A stretch of 64,000 bases of DNA from Parasphingorhabdus sp. (GCA_030373505.1 JAUCYS010000007.1:1-64000), one strand, 5' to 3'. Positions 16,854-26,725 are shown, counted from the first letter of the stretch. The notes: generated from the sequence alone by a model not told the origin. Numbers and translations: made by a program.

Positions 16854-17696
16854 ATGACCAACCAGGCTTTCAGGGCTTTGAAGAGCTGTTGCATCGGGCT
16901 GACCGGCCTTGCGACAGCAATGATGATGACAAGCGCGCCGGCACAGGCCGCTGGCGATCTTTTGGTGGCACCAACGCGCGTGGTGCTGGACGGAGACCGC
17001 GGCACAGAAGTGATTTTGAACAATATCGGTTCGGAAACCGCAACCTACCGGATTTCGCTCGAACTGCGCCGGATGACGCCGGATGGGCGCCTGGAAGAGG
17101 TCAGCGAGGACGAGGCGAATGCCATGGAGCAGGCCGCAAAGGCGATGATTCGCTATGCGCCGCGCCGGGTTACCTTGCCGCCGAACCAGCCGCAGGCCAT
17201 CCGCCTGGGTGTTCGCGCGCCCGAGGGCCTGGCTGACGGAGAATATCGAGTGCATCTGCTTTTCCGGGCGATCCCGGAAGCCCGTTCGGTCACCGATCGG
17301 GAAGTCCCGGACGGCGGATTTACGATCGCGCTGACGCCGATCTACGGTGTGACCATTCCGGTCATCGTTCGCTACGGCAATCTCCAGGCCACCGCAGCCA
17401 TTGCCAACGGCCGCATGGAAAAAGATGCCGATGGCCAATCCTTTGCCTTCGATCTCAGCCGGTCGGGCGATCGTTCGACCTATGGCGAAATCCGGATCAC
17501 CAAGCCCGGCGTCGACGAGCCGGTGATGATCGCGCGGGGTATCGCCGTCTATCCGGAAGTGACCAAAAGAACGGTGTCCCTGCCAGTGTCGCCGGACATT
17601 GCAGCGCAGCTCAATGGACCCGTTACGGTTGCCTATTATGAGGCAGCCAATGATGGCGGAGCGCTGATCGCGAAATCCGATATGGTCATCAGATAA
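16854..17696 (+). CDS. Periplasmic fimbrial (PapD-like) chaperone
   Basis: A 280-residue protein with a signal peptide (hydrophobic stretch GLTGLATAMMMTSAPAQA). LLVAPTRVVLDGDRGTEVILNN opens a PapD-type Ig-like domain, and MIRYAPRRVTLPPNQPQAIRLGVR is the classic region around the G1 strand before domain 2. It is expected to bind pilins in the periplasm and hand them to the outer-membrane protein encoded next. It lies 226 bases after the pilin, past a terminator, and 58 bases before the usher-like gene. It is longer than the ~230 residues usual for FGS/FGL chaperones. Confidence 0.82.
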   Translation: MTNQAFRALKSCCIGLTGLATAMMMTSAPAQAAGDLLVAPTRVVLDGDRGTEVILNNIGSETATYRISLELRRMTPDGRLEEVSEDEANAMEQAAKAMIRYAPRRVTLPPNQPQAIRLGVRAPEGLADGEYRVHLLFRAIPEARSVTDREVPDGGFTIALTPIYGVTIPVIVRYGNLQATAAIANGRMEKDADGQSFAFDLSRSGDRSTYGEIRITKPGVDEPVMIARGIAVYPEVTKRTVSLPVSPDIAAQLNGPVTVAYYEAANDGGALIAKSDMVIR

Positions 17697-17754
17697 ACAT
17701 TATTCGTCAATGACTTGAGACGGCGCCACGCCGTCAAACGGTCATGATGTAAAA

Positions 17755-20490
17755 ATGGGGCAGCGACAGAATATAATTGGCCGGGGCCTTTGTGCGCTGG
17801 TCAGGGCCGCGGGGATTGTTGCGATCTCGGCGGCTTCGCTGTTCCTTGCATCGCCAGCCGCTTCGGCCAGCGGCTGGTCTGCCAGCGATGATGATGCGTT
17901 GCTGTTCGATCTGCGCTCGGGCAAATATCGTCTCGGCGAAGGAGTCAGGGGCTATCAAACCGATTCCGGCATATGCGTCGATCTTGCCGACATGATCATC
18001 GCCATGGATATCCCGGTTCGGCTCGATAAAAAGTCGCGCCGCGCAACTGGCTGGATTTTTTCCGAAAGCCAGACATTGACGATCGACCGCGATGCCGGAA
18101 CGGTCGAGATCGCGGGCAACAGTACAAAACTGACGTCCGGGCAAATCTTTGACGTACCCGAGGGCTGGTGCGTCGACGTTGAAAGCCTGTCGCGCTGGTT
18201 CGAAGTGGATTTTACGCCGGATCTGTCCAATGCGCTGCTTAGCATCCGGTCGGAGAGCCAGTTGCCGTTCGAGCGCGCGCTGGCGCGCAAGGAACAAGCG
18301 GCCAAAATCCGGCCGAGCAAAAGCTTTGATCTGTCCGGCCTGCCGCAATCGTCGGAACCCTATAAATTGTGGCGGACACCGTCGGTCGATGCCGTGGTTT
18401 CTGCGGGTGGCCTGAAGGACAAGAGATCGGGGCAGCAATTTGACCTGCGCTATGAACTTTACGCATCGGGCGAAGTCGGCAAGGCAAGCTTTGATGCGCG
18501 CCTGTCGTCGGACAACAGGGGCGTGCCGGAAAATCTGCGGCTTCGTGCCTATCGGACAGATCCCAGGGGGCAATTACTTGGCCCGCTGAAGGCGACGCAT
18601 TTTGCTCTCGGTGATATATCAACCTTTTCCACCCCGCTGGTCTCGCAGTCGGTTGCCGGCCGAGGGGCCCTGGTGACCAACCGTCCGATCGAGCGGCCGG
18701 ACAATTTCGACCGCACCAGTTTCCGCGGCGAACTGCCGAGCGGCTGGGACGCCGAACTCTATCGCAACGACCAGTTGCTTGCCTTTGCCGAAAATCGGGC
18801 TGACGGGCGGTTTGAATTTATCGATGTGCCGCTGCTCTATGGCCAGAATCGCTTCGAAATCGTGCTTTATGGCCCGCAAGGGCAGATCCGGCGCGATATC
18901 AAGGTCATTCCGGTAGGCCTGGACTCGATTCCGCCGCGAAAAACCTATTATTGGGCCGGCATCCATGAAGCCGGGGAGGATCTCGTCCGGCTGGGCACGC
19001 AGGCCCCGGTCCGTCAGGGCGGCTGGCGCGGCGGCGTGGGGCTGGAGCGCGGGCTCAACGCCACGACCTCGGTGGCCGCATCGCTGTTCAGCTTGCAGAT
19101 CGACGGCAATCGTCATGACTATCTGGAAGGATCCGTTCGCCGCGCCGTGGGACCGGCGCTGGCCGAGCTGTCCGCGGCTTCGGATCTGGGTGGCGGTATG
19201 GCTTTTCGTGGCCAGTTGCTGGGCCAGCTGGGCAATAGCTATATCACCGCCGAATCCGTGTGGGCGCGGGGCGGCTTTGTCTCCGACCAGATAGAAGACA
19301 ATGTCGAATCACGGCACCGTGTCTCGGTCGACCACAGCTTCAAGATCGGCAGCAAGGCCGTGCCCGTGCATATTGACGCCCAATATGACACCCGTGCCGA
19401 CGGGCGCGACAGTCTCGACCTGACGGGTCGCATGTCGCTCAATCTGAACCGGCTCTCGCTGACCGGTGAACTCAACTGGGAAAAGGGATTCAGCGATATC
19501 GGACCCGACCCGCCCGACCGGCTGGGCGCCCGACTGCTGGCCAATGGCCGGATCGGCAAGGTGCGGCTGCGCGGCGAGGCGCTTTATCGTCTGGCTCCTG
19601 AAAAGCGGTTCGAACGGGTCAATTTCACTGGCGAATGGCGCGCCGGTGAGCGATCGGACTGGCGTGCGGAACTCGGCTATGACGCCGGACTGAACCGCGG
19701 ACGGGCCGGAATCGGAATCGTGCGGCGGTTCGACCATTTCTCGCTGACCGCCAGCGCGGAAGCGGCGAGCGACGGATCGGTGGCGGCCGGACTCAATCTG
19801 GTGTTCAGTCTCGGACCGGATCCGCGGAGCGGAAAATTCCGCATTTCAAACAACAAGTTGGCCAATAGCGGCCAGGCGATGGCGATCGTCTTTTACGACA
19901 AGAACCGGGACGGTATTCGGCAGCCCGGAGAGAGACTGGCGGAACATGTCGAGCTGACCGCCGGACAATCGGTAGCGCTTACCCCCACCGACGCCAACGG
20001 GCGCGCGGTCATCGACAATCTGCAGCCGTTCCGGCCTGTACTGATCGGGATAGACAGCAGCAGCCTGCCCAGCCCCTATATCCAGCCGGCGCTGCCGGGC
20101 ATCGTGATCACGCCCCGGCCCGGCGTCGCGACAACGGTCGAGCTGCCGCTGGTCAGCGCCGGTGAGGTCGAGGGAACGCTGATCCGTAGCGGCGGCGGTA
20201 CGCTTGCCGGTGTCGGCCTCGAACTGGTCGACAGCGCTGGCCGCGTCGTCCGGGAAACCGAGACGGAATTTGACGGCTTTTTCCTGTTCGATGGCGTGCC
20301 CTACGGCCAATATAGCCTCCGCATCGGTACCCTGTCGGCGCAGGCGATCGGAGTGCCGCCCATCCTGGCGGCGCGGGCGGTGGTCGACGACGACCATCAG
20401 GTCGCCCGGTTGGGTACCGTAGCCGTTGGTGCCAGCCGCACCATCGCGCAGAATGATAGCGGTCCGCCAGACCGGGCCGAACGGCCCTAG
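17755..20490 (+). CDS. Usher-like outer-membrane protein with SdrD-B/CarboxypepD-type C-terminus
   Basis: A 911-residue exported protein (signal peptide ending near SPAASA). An N-terminal region of about 150 residues has paired Cys (ICVDLADM, WCVDVESL) and a run LPFERALARKE. A long middle reads as alternating amphipathic beta-strands. FRGELPSGWDAELYRNDQLL and YGPQGQIRRDIKVIPVG resemble usher barrels. The C-terminal part has a Ca-binding-like DKNRDGIRQPGE (SdrD-B type) and a carboxypeptidase-regulatory-like domain (FDGFFLFDGVPYGQYSLRI). It probably secretes or anchors the DUF4402 fibre. It is too divergent from FimD/PapC for firm naming. Confidence 0.72.
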   Translation: MGQRQNIIGRGLCALVRAAGIVAISAASLFLASPAASASGWSASDDDALLFDLRSGKYRLGEGVRGYQTDSGICVDLADMIIAMDIPVRLDKKSRRATGWIFSESQTLTIDRDAGTVEIAGNSTKLTSGQIFDVPEGWCVDVESLSRWFEVDFTPDLSNALLSIRSESQLPFERALARKEQAAKIRPSKSFDLSGLPQSSEPYKLWRTPSVDAVVSAGGLKDKRSGQQFDLRYELYASGEVGKASFDARLSSDNRGVPENLRLRAYRTDPRGQLLGPLKATHFALGDISTFSTPLVSQSVAGRGALVTNRPIERPDNFDRTSFRGELPSGWDAELYRNDQLLAFAENRADGRFEFIDVPLLYGQNRFEIVLYGPQGQIRRDIKVIPVGLDSIPPRKTYYWAGIHEAGEDLVRLGTQAPVRQGGWRGGVGLERGLNATTSVAASLFSLQIDGNRHDYLEGSVRRAVGPALAELSAASDLGGGMAFRGQLLGQLGNSYITAESVWARGGFVSDQIEDNVESRHRVSVDHSFKIGSKAVPVHIDAQYDTRADGRDSLDLTGRMSLNLNRLSLTGELNWEKGFSDIGPDPPDRLGARLLANGRIGKVRLRGEALYRLAPEKRFERVNFTGEWRAGERSDWRAELGYDAGLNRGRAGIGIVRRFDHFSLTASAEAASDGSVAAGLNLVFSLGPDPRSGKFRISNNKLANSGQAMAIVFYDKNRDGIRQPGERLAEHVELTAGQSVALTPTDANGRAVIDNLQPFRPVLIGIDSSSLPSPYIQPALPGIVITPRPGVATTVELPLVSAGEVEGTLIRSGGGTLAGVGLELVDSAGRVVRETETEFDGFFLFDGVPYGQYSLRIGTLSAQAIGVPPILAARAVVDDDHQVARLGTVAVGASRTIAQNDSGPPDRAERP

Positions 20491-20567
20491 CCTAGGGCGC
20501 GGCGCTTCTTGTAACGTCGGGGCTTTCTGGTACTGATCCTTTTTTCAGGACCAAGCGGGATAACCCA

Positions 20568-21467
20568 ATGCAAGTCATCGCCAATGGCATCAATATTGAA
20601 GTCGAAGACCACGGCAATCCGGAAGATCCGGCAATTTTGCTGGTCATGGGCTATACGGCGCAGCTGATTTACTGGCCGATGGATTTCGTCAACGGGCTGG
20701 TCGAAAAGGGCTTTCGGGTCGTCACCTTTGACAATCGGGATGTCGGCCTGTCCTATAAATTTGATGGCGTGCGCGGGCCCAACCCGATCCGCCAGCTGAT
20801 CACCAAACGCCTGTTCCCGCGGAGGCAGATGGCGCCCTATACATTGAGCGATATGGCGCGGGACGCGGTCGGCGTTCTCGACGCGCTGGAGATTGAACAG
20901 GCGCATATCGTCGGCGCCTCGATGGGCGGCATGATCGGCCAGCTGATCGCCGCGGACCATGCGGACCGGGTCCTGTCCTTCACGCCGGTCATGTCTTCGA
21001 CCAACGGGCCCGGGCTGCCTGGGGCTCATGCCGATGTCCGCCGGGTGCTGATGCAGACGGCCCGGGCCAAGGCGCGAACTCCCGACGAGGCGCTGGAACT
21101 GGGTCTTGCCTTCTCGGCGCTGATCGCGTCGGAGGAAGGGCGCAACCGTCCCGAAGAACGGCGTGCGATGATGAAACTGGCGCAGGAACGCGCCTTCTAT
21201 CCGGCCGGCCCGAAACGCCAGATGGCAGCGATCATCGATACCGGCAATCTGCGGCCGGTGGCCAACCGGATCAAGGTGCCAACCATGGTCATCCATGGCG
21301 CCGACGATCCGCTCATTCCGCCAGCCTGCGGCAGGGATATCGCGGCCAATATCAAGGGGGCACGCTTTGAACTGGTCGAGGGCATGGGCCATGATCTGCC
21401 GCCGAGCAAATTGCCGGAAATGGTTGACCTGATCGCCGCGCATTGCGGGGCTGCGCAGGAAGCGTGA
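20568..21467 (+). CDS. Alpha/beta-fold hydrolase
   Basis: A 299-residue enzyme with the catalytic triad visible: Ser in GASMGGM (nucleophile elbow), Asp in HGADDPLI and His in GMGHDLP. FDNRDVGLSY supplies the oxyanion-hole region as in epoxide-hydrolase and TAP-like esterases. The substrate is unknown. It is a stand-alone plus-strand gene 78 bases after the usher-like gene and converges with the next minus-strand gene, whose stop is two bases away. Confidence 0.87.
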   Translation: MQVIANGINIEVEDHGNPEDPAILLVMGYTAQLIYWPMDFVNGLVEKGFRVVTFDNRDVGLSYKFDGVRGPNPIRQLITKRLFPRRQMAPYTLSDMARDAVGVLDALEIEQAHIVGASMGGMIGQLIAADHADRVLSFTPVMSSTNGPGLPGAHADVRRVLMQTARAKARTPDEALELGLAFSALIASEEGRNRPEERRAMMKLAQERAFYPAGPKRQMAAIIDTGNLRPVANRIKVPTMVIHGADDPLIPPACGRDIAANIKGARFELVEGMGHDLPPSKLPEMVDLIAAHCGAAQEA

Positions 21468-21468
21468 A

Positions 21469-22377
21469 TCATTCCGGAAGCGGCAGGCAGTAGGTGACGG
21501 CCGCTTCGCTCATCCTGATTTCGCGGGCCTGTACCGGCATCATGTCGCCGTCGACCTGAAAGGCGGCCAGTCGCGAGGGTTCATCCTCGGCCGCTATCGT
21601 TAGGCGACGGGCCGGCAGCGTCCTGACAAAGGCCAGCTGCGCCGGATCACGGCCAAGCGCGACGGTCACGAGAAAGCGGATGAAATCGCGGCGCCGCGCC
21701 CGGCTCAGTGACACAATATGGAAAATATCCGACGCCATCGTCGCCGCCGGAGCCAGCGTCCAGCTGCCGGCATAGTGGCGGGCCTTGATCACGTAAAAGG
21801 CAGCGCTTGAAAGCACACTCTGGCTGCCGTCAGCCGCGTCCACTGTCAGCGAAAAATGCAGCCGCGGCCAGTCTGCCAGCAGCCGCACCATCGCCCAGGC
21901 ATAGGCGGCACCGCCGATCCGCTTCTTCAGCGCCGGGCTGTGCCGCGCCACCGCCTGCCCGTCCGGCCCGGCGCTGATGCAGGCGACAAAGGGCTGGCCG
22001 TCGCTGGTGACGGTTGGTGCCGCCAGCCGTGCGCTTTTTCCGGCGAGAAAGCCCGCCATGACCTCCCGGGCAAATCGTTCCGGGTCGGCGGAATAGCCCA
22101 GTTCCCGGGCCACGAGATTGACGGTTCCGGCGGGGTAGACGCACAGCGGCTTTGCCAGACCGGCCCTCGCCATCGACGCGACAACCAGACGCAGTGCCCC
22201 GTCTCCACCGGATATGCAGATCAGGTCGGACTCCGGAAAAATTTCGAACTGCCCGTCATGTTCGGTCCGGCCCAGCCTGACTCTGGCTCCGCATGCCTGA
22301 AACGCGCGCGAAAGGACATCCAGGCGGAATTCGTCAAATGTGCCCGACGCGGGATTGTGAATCAGCTCGACCAGCAT
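21469..22377 (-). CDS. Diacylglycerol kinase-family lipid kinase
   Basis: DAGK/YegS-type catalytic domain: IHNPASGT near the N-terminus, CISGGDGALRLVV (nucleotide-binding GGDG) and VYPAGTVNLVARELG (the GT-N-LA-ELG block). The protein is 302 residues from ATG 22377. The frame is open to a TTG at 22446, which would add 23 residues of poor quality. Members phosphorylate diacylglycerol, sphingosine-like lipids or undecaprenol. A role in sphingolipid metabolism is possible in this group but is only inference. Confidence 0.84.
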   Translation of the reverse strand: MLVELIHNPASGTFDEFRLDVLSRAFQACGARVRLGRTEHDGQFEIFPESDLICISGGDGALRLVVASMARAGLAKPLCVYPAGTVNLVARELGYSADPERFAREVMAGFLAGKSARLAAPTVTSDGQPFVACISAGPDGQAVARHSPALKKRIGGAAYAWAMVRLLADWPRLHFSLTVDAADGSQSVLSSAAFYVIKARHYAGSWTLAPAATMASDIFHIVSLSRARRRDFIRFLVTVALGRDPAQLAFVRTLPARRLTIAAEDEPSRLAAFQVDGDMMPVQAREIRMSEAAVTYCLPLPE

Positions 22378-22459
22378 CGGACGGCCATGGGGCCTGTGCG
22401 GCTGGTCCGTCAATGACCGGCCGGAAGAATGATCTGTCAGCAGCAACCGTATCCGAGGT

Positions 22460-24100
22460 CTATGCCGCTATTTGCACACGCTGCAGCGCAATGTCCCTGG
22501 CGGCCTTGTAACCTGCCTTGCCATTGGCCGCGCGCGGTACCTCGTCGACCAGGATGAAGGCGCGAGGCGACTTGTAGGCAGCCAGCCGGGTGCGGACATG
22601 TTCGGCGAGCGCCGCTTCATCGAAGCGGAAGCCGTCTGCCATCGACAGCACGGCGGTCACCTTCTGGCCAAAGCGGTCGTCGGGCAGGCCGACCACCAGA
22701 CAGTCATAGACCGATTCATGCGTTTTCAGCGCTTCTTCCACCTCTTCCGGAAAGATTTTCTCACCGCCGCTGTTGATGCAGGCGGAGCCGCGGCCGAGCA
22801 GGGTGATCGAGCCGTCCGCCTCAACCGTCGCAAAGTCGCCCGGAATCGAATAGCGCACGCCGTCGAAGGTCCGGAAGGTCTCCGCGCTTTTCGCTTCGTC
22901 CTTATAATAGCCGAGCGGCACCATCCCGCCGTTGCAGATCAGCCCCATTTCACCGGAGCCGGGTGTCACGGGCTTGCCATCCTCGGTCAGCACCACGGTC
23001 GTCGGGTTGAGCTCGAATTTCGCGGTCTGGCTGTCGTCGATATTTTCGACCGTCGTGATCGCCGTGCCCATGCTGCCCTCGGTCGAACCCATGCTGTCGA
23101 CGATCGCCATGTGCGGCAGATGCGCGAGCAGCCCGCGTTTCACCTCGGTCGACCACATCACGCCGGAGGACCCCATCATCAGAAGAGATGATAAATCAGC
23201 TACTTGCCCCTCGGCCTTGGCGTCATCCAGCGCGGCGAGCATCGGCTTGGCAAAGACATCGCCGACGATCGTGATATCGGTGACCTTTTCTCGCGCCGCC
23301 AGCTGCCAGAGCGCGGCAGGGTCGAAATGGCTGTTGTTGAACAGGACCACGCAGCCGCCCAGGCTGTGCGGGATCATCGCTCCGATCCACATGCCGGTGC
23401 CGTGCATCAGCGGACAGGCGGGAATGGCGCGCGGGGTTGCGCCGAGCTCGTGCAGTTGCCGGACCAGCGGGCCAAAGCCCGATGCGTCCGCAGGCGGTTC
23501 CATCATCCGCATTTCGAAACCCTTGGCGAGCAGCCGGCTGGCAAATGTCTTCTGATCATACATCACGCCCTTGGGCATGCCGGTAGTGCCCCCGGTATAG
23601 AGCATGTAGAGATCATCGTCCGACCGCTCAATCACCGGCATCGGCTCAGCGGCCTGCAGCGCCTGTTCGTAGGACACCGCACCTTCGAGATGTTCGCCCG
23701 ATCCGTCGTCGATCTCGAGGAACAGCCTGACCTGATCGAGCTGGTCGCGGATCGCGGCGACGCGCGGCGCGAATTGCGCCTGGAAGACCAAAGCCTCGCT
23801 GTCGCTGTTGTTGATCACATGCGTCAGCTCTGCCTCGAGATAGCGGTAGTTGACATTGACCGGGCAGATTCGCGCCTTGAACGCCCCGAACTGCGTCTCG
23901 AGATATTCTGCTGCATTATAGGAATAGATCGACAGCTTTGCGCCCGGCTTCAGCCCATGGTCGGTCAGCACCTGCGCCACCCTGGCGGCGCGATTTTCAT
24001 AGTCTGCCCAGCTGTAGCGCTTGTCGCCATCGACGATCGCGGGCTTGTCGGGTATCGCCTCGGCTATATTTTCCCAGATATCGGCCATCTGCCAGGTCAT
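22460..24100 (-). CDS. Acyl-CoA synthetase (AMP-binding)
   Basis: ANL-superfamily ligase of 546 residues that activates a carboxylic acid with ATP and CoA. MLYTGGTTGMPKGVM is the P-loop-like A3 motif, DSMGSTEGSMG the A5 region, YYKDEAKSAETF and DFATVEADGSITLLGRGS the adenylate hinge, and GKAGYKAARD the end with the catalytic Lys. GGAGAG lies 6 bases before the ATG. It is the last of the carboxylase cluster genes on this strand. The chain-length or isoprenoid preference is not visible. Confidence 0.9.
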   Translation of the reverse strand: MTWQMADIWENIAEAIPDKPAIVDGDKRYSWADYENRAARVAQVLTDHGLKPGAKLSIYSYNAAEYLETQFGAFKARICPVNVNYRYLEAELTHVINNSDSEALVFQAQFAPRVAAIRDQLDQVRLFLEIDDGSGEHLEGAVSYEQALQAAEPMPVIERSDDDLYMLYTGGTTGMPKGVMYDQKTFASRLLAKGFEMRMMEPPADASGFGPLVRQLHELGATPRAIPACPLMHGTGMWIGAMIPHSLGGCVVLFNNSHFDPAALWQLAAREKVTDITIVGDVFAKPMLAALDDAKAEGQVADLSSLLMMGSSGVMWSTEVKRGLLAHLPHMAIVDSMGSTEGSMGTAITTVENIDDSQTAKFELNPTTVVLTEDGKPVTPGSGEMGLICNGGMVPLGYYKDEAKSAETFRTFDGVRYSIPGDFATVEADGSITLLGRGSACINSGGEKIFPEEVEEALKTHESVYDCLVVGLPDDRFGQKVTAVLSMADGFRFDEAALAEHVRTRLAAYKSPRAFILVDEVPRAANGKAGYKAARDIALQRVQIAA

Positions 24101-24190
24101 GCGATTCTCTCCTTATATTTTTCTGGAAAGAATAGCCGGATCGCAGATTTACGCAACCAGATGGCGAAGGCGGGAGTCGATTGATCCGCT

Positions 24191-25348
24191 CTATGGCTGC
24201 GGGCGGGCAGCCAGTTCGGCCAGAATCGCTTCGCCATGTTCACCGAGCGCCGGGCTGGGGCCGCAGGGGGCCAGCTTGCGGCCACCGAAGCGGGCCGGCG
24301 GCGTGACATGCTGCACGGGCCCGAGAAGGGGATGCTCGCACTGTTCGAAAATGCCCATGGCCAGCGCCTGCTGGTCGGCGGGCAAGTCTTCCAGCGACAG
24401 GCAGGCAGCGGCCGGCACATCCTTGCTGGCCAGCATTGCCACCATTTCCGCGCTCGTCAGATTGGGCTTCTCGCCGGCGATGATAGAGGCCAGCTCGGCC
24501 ATATGGACGCTGCGATTGGCCAGTCCCTTGTATTTTTCCTCGCCTTTCAGGTCGGGCCGACCGACCAGATCGAACACCGCATCCCAATGGCTGTCGGTCA
24601 TCGCCGCATAGGCGATGGCGCCGTCGGTCGAGCGCAGCGGCAGCTGATAATAGTCGGCAAAGGGTGCGCCATGGGCCACATCCTCGCCCTTCAGCGTCAG
24701 GTGCATGCCGCCGTCGGGCCAGAGAAAGGCGATGCAGCTTTCCAGCATCGACAGGTCGATATGCTGGCCGCTGCCGCTGCGTTCGCGGGCAAAGAGCGCG
24801 GCGGTGATCGCCTGCGCCGCGGTATAGGCGGTGATCTTGTCGCAGATCAGCGTCTTGACATAGGCGAAGCCGCCAGGATGGCCCTGCAGGGTCATGAAGC
24901 CGGCCATGGCCTGCATCACATGGTCATAGGCCGGGCGGTTCGACAGCGGCCCTTCGTGACCGAAGCCGGTGATCGCGCAATAGATCAGGCCGGGCTTCGC
25001 TTCGCGCAGGGCAGCGCTGCCCAGTCCCAGCCGGTCCATCACCCCCGGCCGGTAATTGTGGATCACCACATCCGCCTGCAGGCACAGCTCGCGGGCGCTG
25101 GCAATATCGGCGGGCGACTTGAGATCGAGGGTGATCGAGCGCTTGGCCTGGTTGCAATTGTGGAACAGGCCCGAGATTCCTCCCTTCTGGCTGCCCAGCC
25201 AGCGCATCGGATCGCCGATCCCGGGCGGTTCGACCTTGATCACGTCGGCCCCCTGCTGGGCGAACATCATCGTCGCCAGCGAGGCAGTGATCATGGTGGA
25301 AAATTCGACGACCCGGATCCCGGCCAGCGGTTGTGTTGTGTCTGTCAT
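24191..25348 (-). CDS. CaiB/BaiF CoA-transferase (family III)
   Basis: A 385-residue CoA-transferase that moves CoA between acids. LAGIRVVEFSTMITASLATMMFAQQGADVIKVE is the family N-terminus (seen as the parts LAGIRVVEFSTM and GADVIKVEPP), NCNQAKRSITLDLKSP the CoA-binding region, and AYDHVMQAMAGFM holds the conserved catalytic Asp. ATG at 25348 (MTDTTQ) is chosen; the frame is open to 25417. It lies between the acyl-CoA synthetase and the FMN enzyme genes, so the pathway has two ways to make the CoA ester. Confidence 0.9.
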   Translation of the reverse strand: MTDTTQPLAGIRVVEFSTMITASLATMMFAQQGADVIKVEPPGIGDPMRWLGSQKGGISGLFHNCNQAKRSITLDLKSPADIASARELCLQADVVIHNYRPGVMDRLGLGSAALREAKPGLIYCAITGFGHEGPLSNRPAYDHVMQAMAGFMTLQGHPGGFAYVKTLICDKITAYTAAQAITAALFARERSGSGQHIDLSMLESCIAFLWPDGGMHLTLKGEDVAHGAPFADYYQLPLRSTDGAIAYAAMTDSHWDAVFDLVGRPDLKGEEKYKGLANRSVHMAELASIIAGEKPNLTSAEMVAMLASKDVPAAACLSLEDLPADQQALAMGIFEQCEHPLLGPVQHVTPPARFGGRKLAPCGPSPALGEHGEAILAELAARPQP

Positions 25349-25438
25349 GCCATCCTCATCCCCGCTTCGTTCGAGCGAAGCTGACCGGAGCATATGGCGC
25401 GATCGGGGCTTCGACAAGCGCAGGATGGATAGGGGTGG

Positions 25439-26593
25439 TCAGTCGGCGAGACTGGCCGAGAGCCGCTCATAGGCGGTCAGGAAATCTTCCTTGAAGCCCT
25501 GCACCACCTGGCCGGCGGTCATTGGCTCGTTCATCAGGCCGACGCCCTGGCCGACCCAGTAGGTCGCCAGATCCTTCGCGCCCTGGCTGTCACCCTGGCT
25601 GAGCTTGTCGATTACCCTGAGCGGCGGTTCGGCGACCAGTGACTGCAGCGGCATCGGCAGCGGGGTCGGCGCGCCTTCCGCTTCCCAGGCATCGGTCCAG
25701 GGTGAGCGCAGCTGCCGCGAGGGCTTGCCGGTGCGTGAACGCGCCCGCACCGTGTCGCGCGAGCTGGCGGCGAGCATCTTTGCCTTCACCACCGGATTTG
25801 TTTCTGCCTCGACCGTGGTCAGCCAGACCGACCCGCACCAGACGCCGCTGGCACCCATGGCCATGGCGGCCGCCATCTGCGCGCCGGTGGCGATGCCGCC
25901 TGCGGCCAGCACCGGCGTCTCGTCGCCGATCTGCGCCAGCGCATTGCAGACCTCGGGAATCAGCACCATCGTCGAAATCTCGCCGGTATGGCCACCGGCC
26001 TCGCCGCCGACGGCGATGATGATATCGACTCCGGCCGCGACCTGGCTCATCGCATGGTCTTTCGTGCCGACCAGGGCAGCTACGGGCACGCCATGCTTCC
26101 GGCCCATGTCGAGCATCACCTGCGGCGGGATCCCCAGCGCATTGGCAATCAGCTTGATCGGATGGCGAAAGGCAACCTCGAGCAGCGCCGCCGCCGTGCC
26201 GCCGCGCAGATTGTCGGTAAAGGCGACCTGCTCGCGGCGCACCGCCTCGATATCCTCCGCGATACGGGCGGGGTCGACGCCATGACGCTGCATTATGTCA
26301 TTGGTAAAGCGCTTATGTTCCTGGGGAAGCGCTGCCAGCACGGCTTCGGGGTCGAGCTGCTCGCCCTTGCCTTCGACCTTGTTCGGGACGATAATATCGA
26401 GACCATAAGGCTTGCCGTCGACATGGGCGTCGATCCAGCTCAGTTCCTCTTCCAGCGTCTCCGGCGAGCAGTTCACCCCGCCGAACACGCCCATGCCGCC
26501 GGCGCGGGACACGGCGGCGACGACATCGCGGCAATGCGAGAAGGCAACCAGCGGGAATTCGATGCCGAGCAGATCGCAGATCTTGTTGTTCAT
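25439..26593 (-). CDS. Nitronate monooxygenase family FMN enzyme
   Basis: A TIM-barrel flavoprotein of 384 residues related to 2-nitropropane dioxygenase/NMO. VGGEAGGHTG carries the conserved His, VLAAGGIATGAQMAAAMAMGA the FMN phosphate site, and a C-terminal GLMNEPMTAGQVV region follows. GGGGGAGA precedes the ATG by 5 bases. Homologues within fatty-acid clusters are often FMN-dependent enoyl reductases or of unknown role, so nitronate need not be the substrate. It is followed upstream by a REP-like repeat. Confidence 0.82.
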   Translation of the reverse strand: MNNKICDLLGIEFPLVAFSHCRDVVAAVSRAGGMGVFGGVNCSPETLEEELSWIDAHVDGKPYGLDIIVPNKVEGKGEQLDPEAVLAALPQEHKRFTNDIMQRHGVDPARIAEDIEAVRREQVAFTDNLRGGTAAALLEVAFRHPIKLIANALGIPPQVMLDMGRKHGVPVAALVGTKDHAMSQVAAGVDIIIAVGGEAGGHTGEISTMVLIPEVCNALAQIGDETPVLAAGGIATGAQMAAAMAMGASGVWCGSVWLTTVEAETNPVVKAKMLAASSRDTVRARSRTGKPSRQLRSPWTDAWEAEGAPTPLPMPLQSLVAEPPLRVIDKLSQGDSQGAKDLATYWVGQGVGLMNEPMTAGQVVQGFKEDFLTAYERLSASLAD

Positions 26594-26609
26594 TGTATGT
26601 CTCCCCCTG

Positions 26610-26718
26610 CCGTTAGCACTGAGCCTGTCGAAGGGCGCCTAGCGACGAGAGGCGTGGTTCGACAGGCTCACCACTAACGGTATGCCTCTGACATCCTTTG
26701 GTCGGCTCAGGGCTAACG
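26610..26718. repeat. REP-like inverted repeat, family A copy 1
   Basis: A 23-base arm starting CCGTTAG with core TGAGCCTGTCGAA (26610-26632) faces its near-perfect complement at 26658-26680 across a 25-base spacer. A third partial half, GGCTCAGGGCTAACGG, lies at 26703-26718. The whole gap between the carboxylase and NMO genes consists of it. Confidence 0.8.
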
Positions 26719-26725
26719 GACTGTA

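Noticed and set aside
25360-25435. Another family A repeat near the CoA-transferase start
   Set aside because: Only a degenerate resemblance (GCTTCG/CGAAGC hairpin and a partial CATCC arm); not enough to call.
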